Origin: Cristatella mucedo
Taxonomy: Eukaryota; Bryozoa; Phylactolaemata; Cristatellidae
Reading direction: 5' to 3'
Assembly: GCA_009760855.2 (NCBI GenBank)
Contig: WPIO01000031.1
Location: forward strand, 3,392,501 to 3,442,500
DNA length: 50,000 nucleotides
Shown here: positions 1 to 10,086 of the stretch, in pieces
Numbering within the stretch: position 1 is the first letter of the stretch
How the letters are laid out: every line of letters starts with the position of its first letter
Notes under the pieces: generated by a model
Database searches by the model: none
Told to the model about the DNA's origin: nothing
What the model saw: the letters and a program-made list of their open reading frames with translations, nothing else
Translations under genes and position numbers: made by a program

Positions 1-155
1 GCCACGATTGATCCTTGCCATTTGTTTTTAAAGCATCATCGAAGAACTGCCTTCGAGCAGGCTGCGAATCCAAAGCGAAAAAGGCAAAAGCACCTTGCCA
101 CCCACGCCTGCACATGCCACGAATTCGACCCCCCCCCCACCCCAGACGGACCAAC

Positions 156-438
156 CTCAGACTGGTGGAAGGCACCACATCGTCACGTGACTCGGCTCGA
201 GCGGCCGGCGACCGGCTGGCGCTGCTGCGCTGCTCGCCCTTCCGTTTCTTCTGTTTCTTTTCCTTCTTTCGCTTCTTCTCGTCACGATGTCGCTTCTTCC
301 CGTCATGCTGCTTTCCGGTCTGGTCGCCGGTGGTGTAGCGAGCTGACGGGCAGTCGTCCCCGCTGTGCGCGAGCTCACGCCCGCCCTTGACCGAAGACGA
401 GGCCGCCGAGCTTCCTGACGAATCACGTCGCTTGCGTT
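156..438 (-). CDS. Lys-rich coding exon, boundaries partly uncertain
   Basis: The acceptor follows a pyrimidine-rich run ending gctcgttcag. The frame joined in phase 1 starts [11 protein letters not shown]. It passes through a Ser/Gly-rich stretch and reaches a run of about 25 residues that is mostly Lys and Arg (roughly 245-320). The frame has no stop down to position 1, so the donor is a guess: a weak one at 155 or another at 93. A basic tract with mixed AAG and AAA codons is hard to explain as chance in this GC-rich context. Confidence 0.4.
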
Positions 439-685
439 CTGAACGAGCAGTAGGCGAAGGCGGCCGGAGGTAGCAAAGCGCCGCCGAGGCAATGGCAAGC
501 AAAGGAGCCGCCCCCGAGGCCGCGACCGGCAGTGCTAGGCGCGTGTGCATGGCAAGGGCGCAGAGGATGACCAGGCGGCCTCTCGAGGCCGCCTGGAGCC
601 ACTGTTTGGAATCGGTCAGCAGTGGCAGCAGCCCTGTGCTGCACGGCACTGCAGTGCCTGCACGAAGGCTCCAAGCTCGAGCCAT

Positions 686-751
<66 letters not shown>

Positions 752-811
752 ACACACACACACACACGTGTACACAAACGTGCACACACACACACACGTG
801 TACACTAACGT

Positions 812-847
<36 letters not shown>

Positions 848-3094
848 TTAACCTTGACTCACCTTGTGGTTCATCGCCGGCGATCTCCTTGTTACCGGCA
901 TGGCTGCAAATGGCAGTGGTTCGGCTTTGCAAACCATGTAGGACAGCAGCGCAGACCGAACCATTGCAACATTGCCACATCATTCGTCACGTCACAAGTC
1001 TACTAGAAAGCCAAGAGCTCCAGGCGAGCGCAGCAGGCGGCTGGCAGCACTTCGCGCAGACGATGGCACGGGATGTCACGTGGCAAAGCAAAACCCGACA
1101 GATAGCCACTCTGAAGCCAGAAGCGCTGCTTCGCCCAGGCAGCTCGGCCAGGGCTGCCGTGCTGCACGACCAGCAGCACCCAGTGAGAGGGGCCCTTTCA
1201 TCTCTTGCATCGTAGGGTTTCCTTTCTTCCTCTCTTGCATGCTGCAGCCCCGAGTCATGCGCATGTGTGAGTAACACGACAAGCTCTCAGCTCGGGTAGC
1301 TATGAAAAACAGTTCAAGTTCAAATGCACAGGCTCCGAAGATGGACGATGGAGGTGGAACATGGACCACGAGCTAGAAGACCACGAGTCGAACCATTTTC
1401 AAGCCGGATTAGCCGGAACATGACTCTGGTGCTGAGATGCAAAGGCGACTGGTTCAGCCATAGTGACTGCCATGCGGCATACCTTCACAGGCCATTTGGA
1501 TGCCAGAGCCGGCTCCCGAGTGCACTGGGATAGGGAAGTCGGAACGCGCAATTCGGGAACTGGGCGTGAACATCAGGCTCCACAACTCCTGCTCCCCTCT
1601 CTAGCATCCACGAGCAGCAGCACCTGCAGCACCTGCAGTGCCTGTCTCCTCTCGGCCCAGGGGTAAGGTGCATGCTCTTCCCAGCCAGGGTCGTGGGTTC
1701 GAGTCCTTCAGTAGGCAATTATTTATAATCCACTTCGAGAGGGAGTGAGAGCCGCCACTATGGCTCTTCTGCCGTCAAATAAATGAGGCTGTTAAATCTG
1801 CTAACATTTACCTACTTTACTTTAATGAGAATCGTGCGAGTTGAGCTCACCCGTCTCTCACCGGATGCAGTAATCCCTTTTTTGCAAACGACAAAGCGAT
1901 CAAAAGCATGCCGGTTGCTGGCGAACCTCATTGGGTGCGAAGCTCGAGCCCAACTTCACGTGTCTCAAACTGCACTTCGCTCGAGAGTCAGATGGCTCTG
2001 TATGACCTTTTTAACTAACCAATAGAATAGGGTGCGAAATCGCATCGCTCAAGCGATTTGAGACCGGCCGACACAGTTCGATTTGACGCCGAAGCTCAGG
2101 AGCCCTCCCCCCCCCCGACCTTTTGCACGAGCAGAGTTTAGGGCTAAGGAGAGAGAAGAATGGACAAACCAGCTGAGCATAAGCACTTAGGGCTATGCAT
2201 GTCAAATGGGGGTTAGATGGCATGAATCTAGCCCAACTGGTCTCAGTTGTCATAACATTAACTTCCAGAAACTATGACGTTACATATGGATAGATAATAA
2301 GACTCTAGTCTCTGGTCTCAGATGTCGTGAGCTCAACTCATAGGTTTAATCAAATCTCTTAGTTATTTCTTTCTAGAGCTAAAATATCGCTTTGCTTGTT
2401 TCGCACTATCTACATAAATCCAGTTTATTATTCGCAAAAGATTTTTCATTTTTCGAGCAGAAGCCCCCCCCCACCGGCATAGCACAGATACATGCCGACG
2501 ACAGCTTACATACCGCGTGTCCTTGTCGACTCGTTCAATTTCCCTCGCGAATTCCCTCGGCGAATCTTCCACTTGTGATCCAAGGCTGGTAATGTCGACA
2601 TCGAAAGTCTTATTGACAAGCCATTGAGGTTCCGAATCAGGACGAGATATACCTACAATAAGATTGTACTACACAGAGTATACAGAAGAGAATGTGCCCC
2701 AAGATATCTTACACGCGTCTAGAAAGTAATGGTCAGTACACAATTCAGCCCTTTTAGCATCAACACAACTTAACATGTCTGATGATCAACACCAGCACGG
2801 CAATCCTATAAGTATCAGACTTATAAAATTCACCGTGCCGGAACCTGTAGGAAGCCAACAGCAGCAGTCCCTCCCTATAGCGTCGGCATTGTTAATCCTC
2901 TTTTTGATATCTACGAACTTGCAACAAAAGCACCTACTAATACTCGTATTAGGCTTACTTAAGATTGTAAGATGCACGGTTCAGGCACCACTCCAAAGGG
3001 CGACTGTGATAATGTTTTCTTTTGTCGCTGCGAGATGCAATTCAATCTCTCTCTCTCTACCTATCTTCCCTTTCACCTCCGCTCTCTCTCTCTC

Positions 3095-3139
<45 letters not shown>

Positions 3140-3470
3140 CTCTCTCTCTCCGCTCTCTCTCTCTCTCTCTCTCACTGAATATCACTTTCTATCATCATAT
3201 CTGTTCCTCTCTCTCTCTCTCCCTCTCACTGAACGAGCCGATGCGGCTTTCAAATTTTCTTCTACCTTAACTGCGCTTCTCACTTCATCTGACTCATAAG
3301 TGCCGCAAACACAGGGGATGACAGGACGCTACGCTTCTGACACACAGATTAAGGCGCTTACCGGAAAGCTCAGATGCAATTGGGAGGTTTGAGTATGCTG
3401 GAAACAATGCTCTTGCCTGATGAGCGTCTTCGAGTTGCATCGCGGGAGCGAGAAGACGGTCTTTCTCCAT
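156..3470 (-). CDS. Tentative spliced gene, unrecognised, Lys/Arg-rich C-terminal part
   Basis: I propose four minus-strand exons: 3470-3362 (starts ATG), 2571-2514, 903-863 and 438 to about 156. Their junction phases are 1, 2 and 1, so the reading frame stays open throughout. The predicted product is acidic/mixed at first ([14 protein letters not shown] near the second exon). It becomes Ser-rich and ends in a strongly basic tract ([16 protein letters not shown] near 260), typical of nuclear or nucleolar proteins. I do not recognise the family. The donors at 3361/3360 (gtaagc), 2513/2512 (gtatgt) and 862/861 (gtgagt) are good. The acceptor at 2571 is weak, and an alternative at 2585 would need a different upstream exon. 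The last exon stays open to the left edge, so the 3' end is probably outside the window. The chain rests only on splice signals and frame. Confidence 0.35.
686..846. repeat. (CAG)n followed by (CA)n microsatellite
   Basis: About ten CAG units (688-717) run straight into about 130 bp of CA repeat. The CA part is interrupted twice by a gtgtacac(a/t)aacgtg unit. It lies in the proposed intron between 438 and 863. Ser, His/Thr and Cys/Val ORFs across it are repeat artefacts. Confidence 0.95.
863..903 (-). CDS. Candidate third (micro) exon of the unrecognised gene
   Basis: This is a 41-nt exon with a clean acceptor (gccatttgcag) and a clean gtgagt donor. It encodes [13 protein letters not shown], enters in phase 2 and leaves in phase 1, matching both proposed neighbours. 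Confidence 0.4.
1652..1803 (+). repeat. tRNA-derived SINE, family 2
   Basis: A tRNA-like head contains a B-box-like gggttcgagtcc near 1698. The body is unrelated to a tRNA and the tail is gaggctgttaaatctgc. The same tail and B box occur in reverse orientation near 34.4, 35.2, 43.2 and 44.6 kb, which shows this is a dispersed family. Confidence 0.75.
2514..2571 (-). CDS. Candidate second exon of the unrecognised gene
   Basis: It encodes a charged helix-like stretch with [14 protein letters not shown] and ends in phase 2 at a gtatgt donor. The acceptor could instead lie at 2585, which adds about five codons but changes the entry phase. Confidence 0.3.
3046..3230. repeat. (CT)n microsatellite cluster
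   Basis: Long CT runs are broken by ctccg units, with a second short CT block at about 3206-3228. Confidence 0.95.
3362..3470 (-). CDS. Candidate first exon of the unrecognised minus-strand gene
   Basis: The exon begins [12 protein letters not shown] at an ATG (3470-3468) and ends at a gtaagc donor in phase 1. The 36 codons show no known motif. It faces the dehydrogenase start codon at 3815. Confidence 0.3.
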
Positions 3471-3814
3471 GGAATCCGGGATTTTCACCCAATATAAGAC
3501 TTACTTGACACTACGACGGCAAGACCAGAAACCAAAGCCAAGCTGAGCCCTACAGCGATTCAATTACAAACTATTTAGGTCACGGTCACCGGAACCGGCT
3601 AGTCTGGCCCAACGGTAGTAATCGAATCGAACTTACGATAAAACCACTGCCGTGTTTCCTCACTAATCCAACTGACGGCCAGTGTAATATAAATAAAATT
3701 AGATTGCATTCCTTATCGCTCAGCATACCAGAGCCTGCTGATCTACGCTCGGAAAAGTGCCACTAGTCCCCCCCCCCCCCCCGCCCCGGGACCAGCGATC
3801 TGTGCAGATCCCCG
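3471..3814. promoter_or_regulatory. Possible bidirectional promoter interval
   Basis: These 344 bp separate the ATG of the tentative minus-strand gene from the ATG of the plus-strand dehydrogenase. They contain an A/T-rich TATA-like stretch (aatataaataaaatt, about 3688-3703) and a 15-C homopolymer at 3768-3782. Promoter function is inferred from gene arrangement only. Confidence 0.3.
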
Positions 3815-3891
3815 ATGTCTGGAAAACGCTCCGTCCTCCCGCTCGGCCTGGGGCTTGGAGTCGCTGCTGGTGCAGCCTACTTGTACAGCAA
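3815..3891 (+). CDS. SDR exon 1: start and membrane anchor
   Basis: The ATG is followed by SGKR and then a Leu/Gly/Ala-rich hydrophobic segment ending AYLYS. The donor is aa|gtaatc, phase 2. The start was chosen because the next exon joins in frame and the anchor fits the family. Confidence 0.85.
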
Positions 3892-4765
3892 GTAATCCAC
3901 AGCGAGCTTTTAAAATTAATTGCCATTTCAACCAGACTTACAAGTACCGAGCCATAGCGCACTTTCGTTTTGCAGATCTCGCTTTCAGGGTCAGCAGTAC
4001 AAAGGAGATGAGAGGATATCGGGACGTACAGTTATTGTGACCGGTGCCAATACTGGTATTGGAAAAGCAGTAGCAACGGAGCTTGCTAAAAGAGGTGTGT
4101 GGCCGCAAATGCTAGATCGCTTCATATGTTGTTTAGCTCTTAAATGCTACTACAGTTCGGCTGCATTTTCAGCTGTCGACCATCAGCTTTTAAATTCGGC
4201 TGGTACTATAACTTAATGGCTCACGAGTGGATGTTATAAGTTACCGGCGGCCGTTTTGCAGACTTCTGAAAAACCCAATGCAAAATCATTCTAATTTGAC
4301 CGAAGATATATATACCTTCGGTTCGCAGTGTCAAAGAATAGGGTTACCCAGAACCGGTCGGACCATCCGTACACGCACTCTTGCAGACGTAACACCCTCT
4401 CGGTCACGCAGTTTCATTGTGCTCCCCGGCTTACCCCCCACCCCCGTTCTCAGCTGGCAACCTATGCTCTCTCGCCCATTCAGCCCGTTCCCTCAGCAGC
4501 GTTCGTCATACCAGCACAACGACCGGAATGATCTCGCATCTGCTTGCAGTTCTAGTCGTAGCTTAGCAGCATACGCGTGAGCAACTAAGAGCTATTGTAT
4601 GAGCTGGCCAGAACATAGCTAAGAAGCATGATGCCACACGAGGCACCAGTTTCCTGCCATCAGTGATAAGAGAGTTGTATCAATCTGGCTGAACCAACAA
4701 CAACCAGCAGCCATCTCGGGCGTTTGCAGTGAATCTCTCTGTCTCTCTCTCTCTCTGTCTCTGTC

Positions 4766-4810
<45 letters not shown>

Positions 4811-4827
4811 GTCTGTCTGTCTGTCTG

Positions 4828-4860
<33 letters not shown>

Positions 4861-7800
4861 GTCTCTCTCACTCTCTCACCCACTCTCTCACCCACCCGCC
4901 CCCTCTCTCTCTCTCTCTTGCTCCCTTTCACTCTCGCCAGAAAGAGGTTCTATAAGGCAGGGGAGCCATCAGCCGTGCTTCTTCTCTCCACTGCAAGAGA
5001 TAAGAGATCAGAGGCACCTCTTCTGCTACACAAACAACGTTGTGGGCTTATGCTTCCATTCTGTATTGCGCCTCGGTGACTGGACACGGTAAAGCACTAT
5101 TATGCTCTGACAGACCTGTCCCGTGCTGTGCAAACTGTTTTGCCCCTTGTTTTTATAGTCATGTTAACGGCTTCTGCTGGTGTGAACTACTTTCCGATGG
5201 CCTGTCACTTACATTGTCACTTGGCACTGCATTTACGCAGGGGCGCCCAGGCCACGCACACGCCCATTTGGTATGGCATCGATGTAGAAAGCAAACCTAA
5301 ACAATAGCTTGGCAATAGGCCAACGGCCTCGACGATTGCTGTTTCGTTTACTCTGCTAATTCTTTACTGCTTCTTGCTTCCCTGCTTGTGCATTTGCACA
5401 GGTGGGCGCGTCATTCTTGCTTGCCGAGATACGGCAAAGGGCGAGGTGACTCGAAAGCAGATCGTCGATGCGAGCTATAATAGAAATGTCGTGGTGAAGC
5501 GATTGGATCTGGCATCAATGAAATCCGTTGCCAGCTTTGCCAACTACGTCAAAGAGAGTAAGTCATCCCCCCCCCCCCGAATCCCTCCTGCGTGCCCTCT
5601 CTCGGCGTCCTTTTCTTCATCGGTTGGAAAATGACGAGACGCGCCCTCTCGACGTGCAGGGAGGGCTGTGAGCAGCCAAGACTCGCTGCTGTGTGCATTC
5701 CCTCTCGATTTCTCGCGGGAAAGCACACTTAGACAGCTCGAAACCTCTTTCTGCTGCAGATGAAGAGCGGGTGGACTTGCTCGTCAACAACGCCGCAGTG
5801 ATGATGTGCCCCAAGACGCTGACCGAGGACGGCTTCGAGCAGCAGCTCGGCGTGAATCACTTGGGTGCGTCGGTGGCCGTGGCAGTGGAGGCAGCAGTAG
5901 CAGCAGCTTGGGGGCGGCGGGTTTCTTATGCCGGGGGGGGGGGGCTGATCTCGACTGTGTAGCTGGCTAGCCCGGTTGGCCTAGTACGCTATGCATTTGT
6001 GCTATGGCGACTCGTGCTTGGGCATAGTCCACTTAGGATAGCAGCTAGTAGACCCAGTCGCTGTCTGCTGTCTTTTCTCGCCTGCGTCTGCTTCTGTTTC
6101 TCGAGCACCGGCCGCCACGTTGGTGTGCGATCAGTTCGGTTCGTTGGGCTTGCCATCGAGTTGAGCACTCCTGCAAGCTCACCGTATGAAGCCGCTTAGA
6201 CGTTGGGAGTTCTAGCTAGAGCTGGCGCTATTCGTCGCTGCCTGCTCGGCTAATGTCCCGCTTTGCAGGGCACTTCCTTTTGACGAACCTTCTGGCCGAC
6301 AAGCTTCGTGCAAGCGCTCCCAGCCGGGTGGTGAACGTCACGTGTGCGTCCTACTCCAGGGGTCAGGTGAACTTTGACGACCTGAACAGCAGCGCTTCAT
6401 ACAACCCGGCTGCGGCCTATGCCCAGAGCAAGCTGGCCAACGTCCTGTTCACCCGCGAGCTGGCCGCGCGCTGGCAAGGTGAGGGTCGTGCCTCGTCTAC
6501 CCCCTCGGACCGGCTGCAGGGCCGCCTGCAGGGCCGCCTGCGTGAGCTCGGCAGCCTCCCTTGTGCACCGTCCGCTGGAGAGTACCAACTGGGGTCGCCA
6601 TAGAACGCAAATCGTTTGTAGCTTGCCGTCCGCACTTTGGCACGTCGCACACTGTCATGTGCCATCCTATCCCCTTTCCGATGGACAGTGAATGGTCTGT
6701 GTCGCACATTCTGATTGAGTGCCGTAGCGCTGCGTTCGAATGTGACCTCCCGTTAGGGTTTTTGTTGCCAGGTTTGTGTAGGCTAAAAATGTCGTACCGG
6801 GTAGTATTGGTAGTATAGTTTGGTCCCGGCGGTGCATTTGTGGGGCGCTGCTTGGCTGCGAGGGATGGGCAAGGAGCAGGGGTAACCGAAAAGATGTCCC
6901 GTGTGCCTAAGGAATGCTAGCCCTACCTGGGGAAAATGCTGGAGGTCAAAGAGCAGCAACCGTTCGTTGCAGGCAGAGGCGTGACTGTGTTTGCCGCCGA
7001 CCCGGGCACCACGTCCACGGAGCTGAGTCGGCACAGGCTCGGCTATCGAATCGTGCTCGGCTTGTTGTCACCGTTCACCAAGTCGCCTACGGCCGCTGCC
7101 CAGACCGTGCTGCACTGCGCTGTCAACGGACAGCTCTCAGCCTCAAGCTCCGGGAGCTGTTTCCGGTGAGCACTCGCCATGGCGTGAGCCCCTCCTTCAC
7201 TTCGCACTCTCCATTCCTTGGTCGGTGCACAGTTTCCGTAGGCTGACCTCTTTGTCGCATGTTGGAGTGCTGTCTGTGATTGGTGCCCAGGTGGGCACCA
7301 ATCACAGACAGCACTCCGACATGCGACAAAGGGGTCAGAGGTCGTGGGCACCATTCACAGACAGCACCCCACACACCGCCGTCATTTCTGTGTTACTCGC
7401 AGCCGGGCTGCAGGCTGTTTACAATGCTAGTCCATTTGCGACTGTGGTGTAAACCTCAAGCGCACTGACGTCCGTGTAAATTGTCCTCTGCATGCTTATG
7501 CAAGCTGAAAAGTGAGTGTAATCACTAATCAATTGACACGCCTCTTTACCCTACTCGTGTAAAGTGCCCAGAGTGTGATTTCGTTCTCTTAGAATACTAC
7601 ACAAAAATTATATTAGTCGCACTAATATAACAACATGTAGTAGTTCAGCCCTTGAGTCCCTCTCCTCCCCCCCCCCGTGGAGTTGGCAGACACCATCATT
7701 GCTATGAGTTGCTAGTTGTAACTCTCCACTGCGCCCCCTAGCGTTCCCTGAGCACGGCGTGACAGATGAGCCAGTTGTGGTGGACGAGAATGAGCAAGTG

Positions 7801-8767
7801 TGTTCGGCTGCTCATCCTATTGGTTTCAATCTCTCGCTCTCTCTTCTTTCTTTGTTACCTTCACTAACACTGGCCTATATGCTGTCGAGTGCGCATTTGT
7901 GTACGCAACTGTTGGTCGCTTTCGAGGTCATTGTTCATCGCTTTCGAGGTGCACCTCGCAATCATTCCTTCAGCTCCAAAGACCGCTGGCGACAGAAGCT
8001 TTAGCTCTGCAGGTCCTAGACTGTGGAGCTCACTTCCACAATTCTTACGCAACGAGAACTACTCTCCTGCTGCTGACTATGTCTCATTCTTTCCAGCGGT
8101 CCTGAGCTGCTACTTCCATGCTACTCACTACCTCAACTGCTCTCCTGACTCTGCTATGTTTCCCACTTTCTCTTTGTTGTGTGAGACCAAGTCCGCTGGC
8201 TACCGAAAGCCGCTTAGGCTGTGAGTGCACTATACTAAACTCTCCTGCGTAACACTCACATAGTCTTTATGGCTTTGTGGAGTTAGAGACGGAGGTACAT
8301 TACATTTACATTAATCCAGGGTTGCCTTGTTCGAGCCGTGGTGCGACGCTACGCAGTTCGACTGGTGTTGACCACCCTCTCTCCTTCCCCCAGCCAGCTG
8401 ACTGACCCTCCGGTGACCCTGCTGCGTTCCAAGGCTCCTGCTCCCCCATGTGGCGCATGTGGCACACGTCATCCTGCGTTCTGCGAGTGGGCATAGCCGC
8501 CGCTGCCTCCCTCCCGGGTTAGCTTTTGCCACCACCCCGCAGCACAGGTGTGCACCCCGGCCTGTGCGCATGACGCTCTCCTGTTTCAGCGACTGCAAGG
8601 AAGTGACTGCAGACGAGGCGCCACAGTCGCTGAGCAGCACGGCTGCCCAGCGGCTGTGGCTGGTCTCCGCCAGATGGACGAGACTAGACGACAGTGGCTC
8701 CGCCACCGCACCTATAGCTGCTGACTCAGACTGCGACCCGAGGCAGGCAGCGGCTTTGCAAGGTTGA
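3815..8767 (+). CDS. Retinol dehydrogenase 11-14-like short-chain dehydrogenase/reductase (7 exons)
   Basis: The exons are 3815-3891, 3976-4094, 5402-5557, 5760-5864, 6269-6478, 6973-7165 and 8590-8767. They sum to 1038 nt, giving 345 aa plus stop, with all phases consistent and all introns GT-AG. The family reduces or oxidises retinoid and lipid aldehydes with NADP(H) on membranes. Residues 7-24 form a hydrophobic N-terminal anchor. The nucleotide-binding motif TGANTGIG is at about 48-55, LACRD follows in exon 3, and NNAA (usually NNAG) is at 127-130. YAQSK at 203-207 supplies the catalytic Tyr and Lys. The C-terminus has the family's DCKEVT...QRLW pattern, then about 25 extra residues. The residue 25 positions before the Tyr, normally the catalytic Ser, is Cys178 (VTCAS). 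The length is close to RDH13 (about 331 aa). It is tail-to-tail with the Ig gene. I am confident of the family but not of the exact member. Confidence 0.9.
3976..4094 (+). CDS. SDR exon 2: cofactor-binding Rossmann motif
   Basis: The acceptor is ttttgcag. The exon encodes [18 protein letters not shown], containing TGxxxGIG, and ends ELAKR in phase 1 at a gtgtgt donor. Confidence 0.95.
4734..4918. repeat. (CT)n/(GTCT)n microsatellite in SDR intron 2
   Basis: CT and GTCT units alternate over about 185 bp. The rest of the 1.3-kb intron (4095-5401) shows nothing recognisable. Confidence 0.95.
5402..5557 (+). CDS. SDR exon 3
   Basis: It encodes [10 protein letters not shown], with the Arg typical of NADP-preferring members, and [14 protein letters not shown], the conserved DLAS segment. 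The donor is gtaagt, followed by a poly-C run. Confidence 0.95.
5760..5864 (+). CDS. SDR exon 4: NNA motif
   Basis: It encodes [16 protein letters not shown] and ends GVNHLG. The usual Gly after NNA is Ala here. Phase 1 at both ends. Confidence 0.95.
6269..6478 (+). CDS. SDR exon 5: catalytic site
   Basis: It begins [13 protein letters not shown] and encodes [13 protein letters not shown], where the expected Ser-Ser is Thr-Cys. It also encodes [13 protein letters not shown] with the YxxxK pair. The donor is gtgagg, phase 1. Confidence 0.95.
6973..7165 (+). CDS. SDR exon 6
   Basis: It encodes [18 protein letters not shown], the counterpart of the family's HPG-x-V-x-TEL. The next part matches the family pattern KSPTAAAQT. 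The acceptor at 6973 rather than 6977 is fixed by frame. The donor is gtgagc, phase 2. Confidence 0.9.
7243..7338. repeat. Near-perfect 47-bp-arm palindrome
   Basis: The left arm 7243-7289 and right arm 7292-7338 are inverted repeats with 45 of 47 positions paired and a 2-bp spacer. A third, direct copy of part of the right arm (gtgggcaccattcacagac) lies at 7344-7362. It sits in the last SDR intron, so the transcript could fold into a long hairpin. Confidence 0.9.
7470..7625 (+). mobile_element. LINE-B type 3' tail fragment
   Basis: The sequence gtgtaaagtgcccagagtg, then ttctctta and an A/T-rich end, match the 3' tail seen at 19090, 36815 and 39680. A short perfect hairpin (ttatattagt/actaatataa) lies within its end. 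Confidence 0.5.
7886..8320 (+). mobile_element. LINE-A 3' end fragment
   Basis: It encodes [17 protein letters not shown], a C-terminal pattern common in L2/CR1-type LINE reverse transcriptase proteins. A 3' untranslated part follows that is also present at 48780-49140. It lies in the last SDR intron. Confidence 0.8.
8590..8767 (+). CDS. SDR terminal exon 7
   Basis: The acceptor ctgtttcag is followed by [11 protein letters not shown] and [12 protein letters not shown], the family's C-terminal signature. A tail of about 25 residues then runs to the stop at 8765-8767. No clear AATAAA was seen soon afterwards. Confidence 0.85.
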
Positions 8768-8959
8768 GCCGCTGCACGAGACTGCCGCATGGGCACAGAG
8801 ACCACGGCGATGGTGACAGCGACGATGTGCGATCCACCCTGCAGAGAGCAAGAAAGCACCGGCGCCGGATGCGGGCGACCGGCTGACACGCTGCGCGTGA
8901 CGTCGCCGCCGGCATCGTTGATTGCACCACCCGGTCGTGCTCTTGACGTCAAAGCTGAC

Positions 8960-9053
8960 AGCAGCTGCTGTTGCCGCCGTTGCTACTACAGCGGCAGCAG
9001 CTGCTGCTGCTGCCGCTGTAGCAGCTGCTGCTACCGCTGTAGCAGCGCGACGC
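8960..9053. repeat. CAG/CTG/GCN compound repeat
   Basis: Interrupted trinucleotide repeats with internal inverted symmetry (cagcagctgctgctgctgcc and a related copy) follow the SDR stop codon. They may lie in its 3' UTR. Confidence 0.8.
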
Positions 9054-9154
9054 TTTCGTTGTGCGTGTGGTGCAAGTGCTCACAGCGTTCGGATTTCTGA
9101 ACGACCCCTGTTTGCTCACGAATCAAGCGCTACCGTCACGGCTGGACTCAATTT

Positions 9155-9160
9155 TTTATT
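9155..9160 (-). terminator. Candidate polyadenylation signal of the Ig gene
   Basis: tttatt on the plus strand reads AATAAA on the minus strand, about 360 nt past the Ig stop codon. Confidence 0.45.
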
Positions 9161-9521
9161 TCTCCACAATTCATTGATCATTTCATGGCCACTTCATAGA
9201 GCCTTCGGCAGAAGTTGCCTAATTTTTTTAAGGCTAGGCTGGGAATTGTGGCGCCGCACGACGGTGGCCAGCGAACGGCCGTCTCGCCTGCGCCATTGCC
9301 ACCTCCACCTGCTCGCTGCTGCGCTGCAGTGCTTCGACAGCTATCGCTGCCGCGGCTCCGGCAGCGTCTGCTGCTGCCTCACCACAGAAAGGACTTAGGC
9401 CTGTAGCAAGCGACCCTCGTCGGCGTGCACCCGGCAGCTGCTGGCGTGGCCGGCTGCAGCACTTTGGCAGCCGCTCACGTCAGCAGCTGCCTGCTCCTGC
9501 CGCGGCAGCAGCTGCGATGCT

Positions 9522-9976
9522 TCAGCTTTCCTTGCTCTTGTCCACCATCGTGTGCACGAGACAGAGGAAGCTGACAAACACCAGCATGGAGCCGGCGGCT
9601 GCACCACCGATGATCAAGTTCTGCTTGTACTGTTCGATCGGGGAGGCGTAGAGCTGACCGTTGAGGTTGAGGCCGTGCTTGTGGTAGCGAACCGCGCCGT
9701 CGGCAGCGCGGAACTTGCACGTGTACACGCCCCTGTCCCCGTCCTCCACCTTCTCGATCCGCAGCAGCTCGTCGCTCTCGCCGGTCACGTACATCCGCCC
9801 GCGGCTGCTGCTGCTGCTGCTCGTGCGCTGGATCTCGGAGCCGTTCGGAGCGTGCCAGGCGAGTACGGCGAGGTTGGTCGTGTCAGCCAGCGGCGTCGTG
9901 CTGTTAGCCATCAGAACGCAACTGATGTCCACCGTGGTGCCGTGTGGCACCTTTATTGCCCACTTGTATTGGCCAC
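9522..9976 (-). CDS. Ig-domain and transmembrane terminal exon
   Basis: The acceptor is ctttcatgcag. It encodes 150 codons from GQYKWAIKVPHG through the Ig core and transmembrane helix to the stop at 9524-9522. A short CTG repeat encodes six consecutive Ser within the Ig domain. Confidence 0.85.
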
Positions 9977-10042
9977 CTGCATGAAAGCAGAGATGGCAGC
10001 AGCAGCATCAGCATGATGTCGAGAGGAGCAATATGTAGAGGG

Positions 10043-10086
<44 letters not shown>

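Noticed and set aside
423-983. 186-codon minus-strand ORF with Cys/Val repeats
   Set aside because: Most of it translates the CAG and CA microsatellites. Only the short part at 863-903 looks like an exon.
8311-8952. 213-codon minus-strand ORF opposite the last SDR exon
   Set aside because: It is antisense to a well-supported exon, has no motif, and fits a GC-rich shadow frame.
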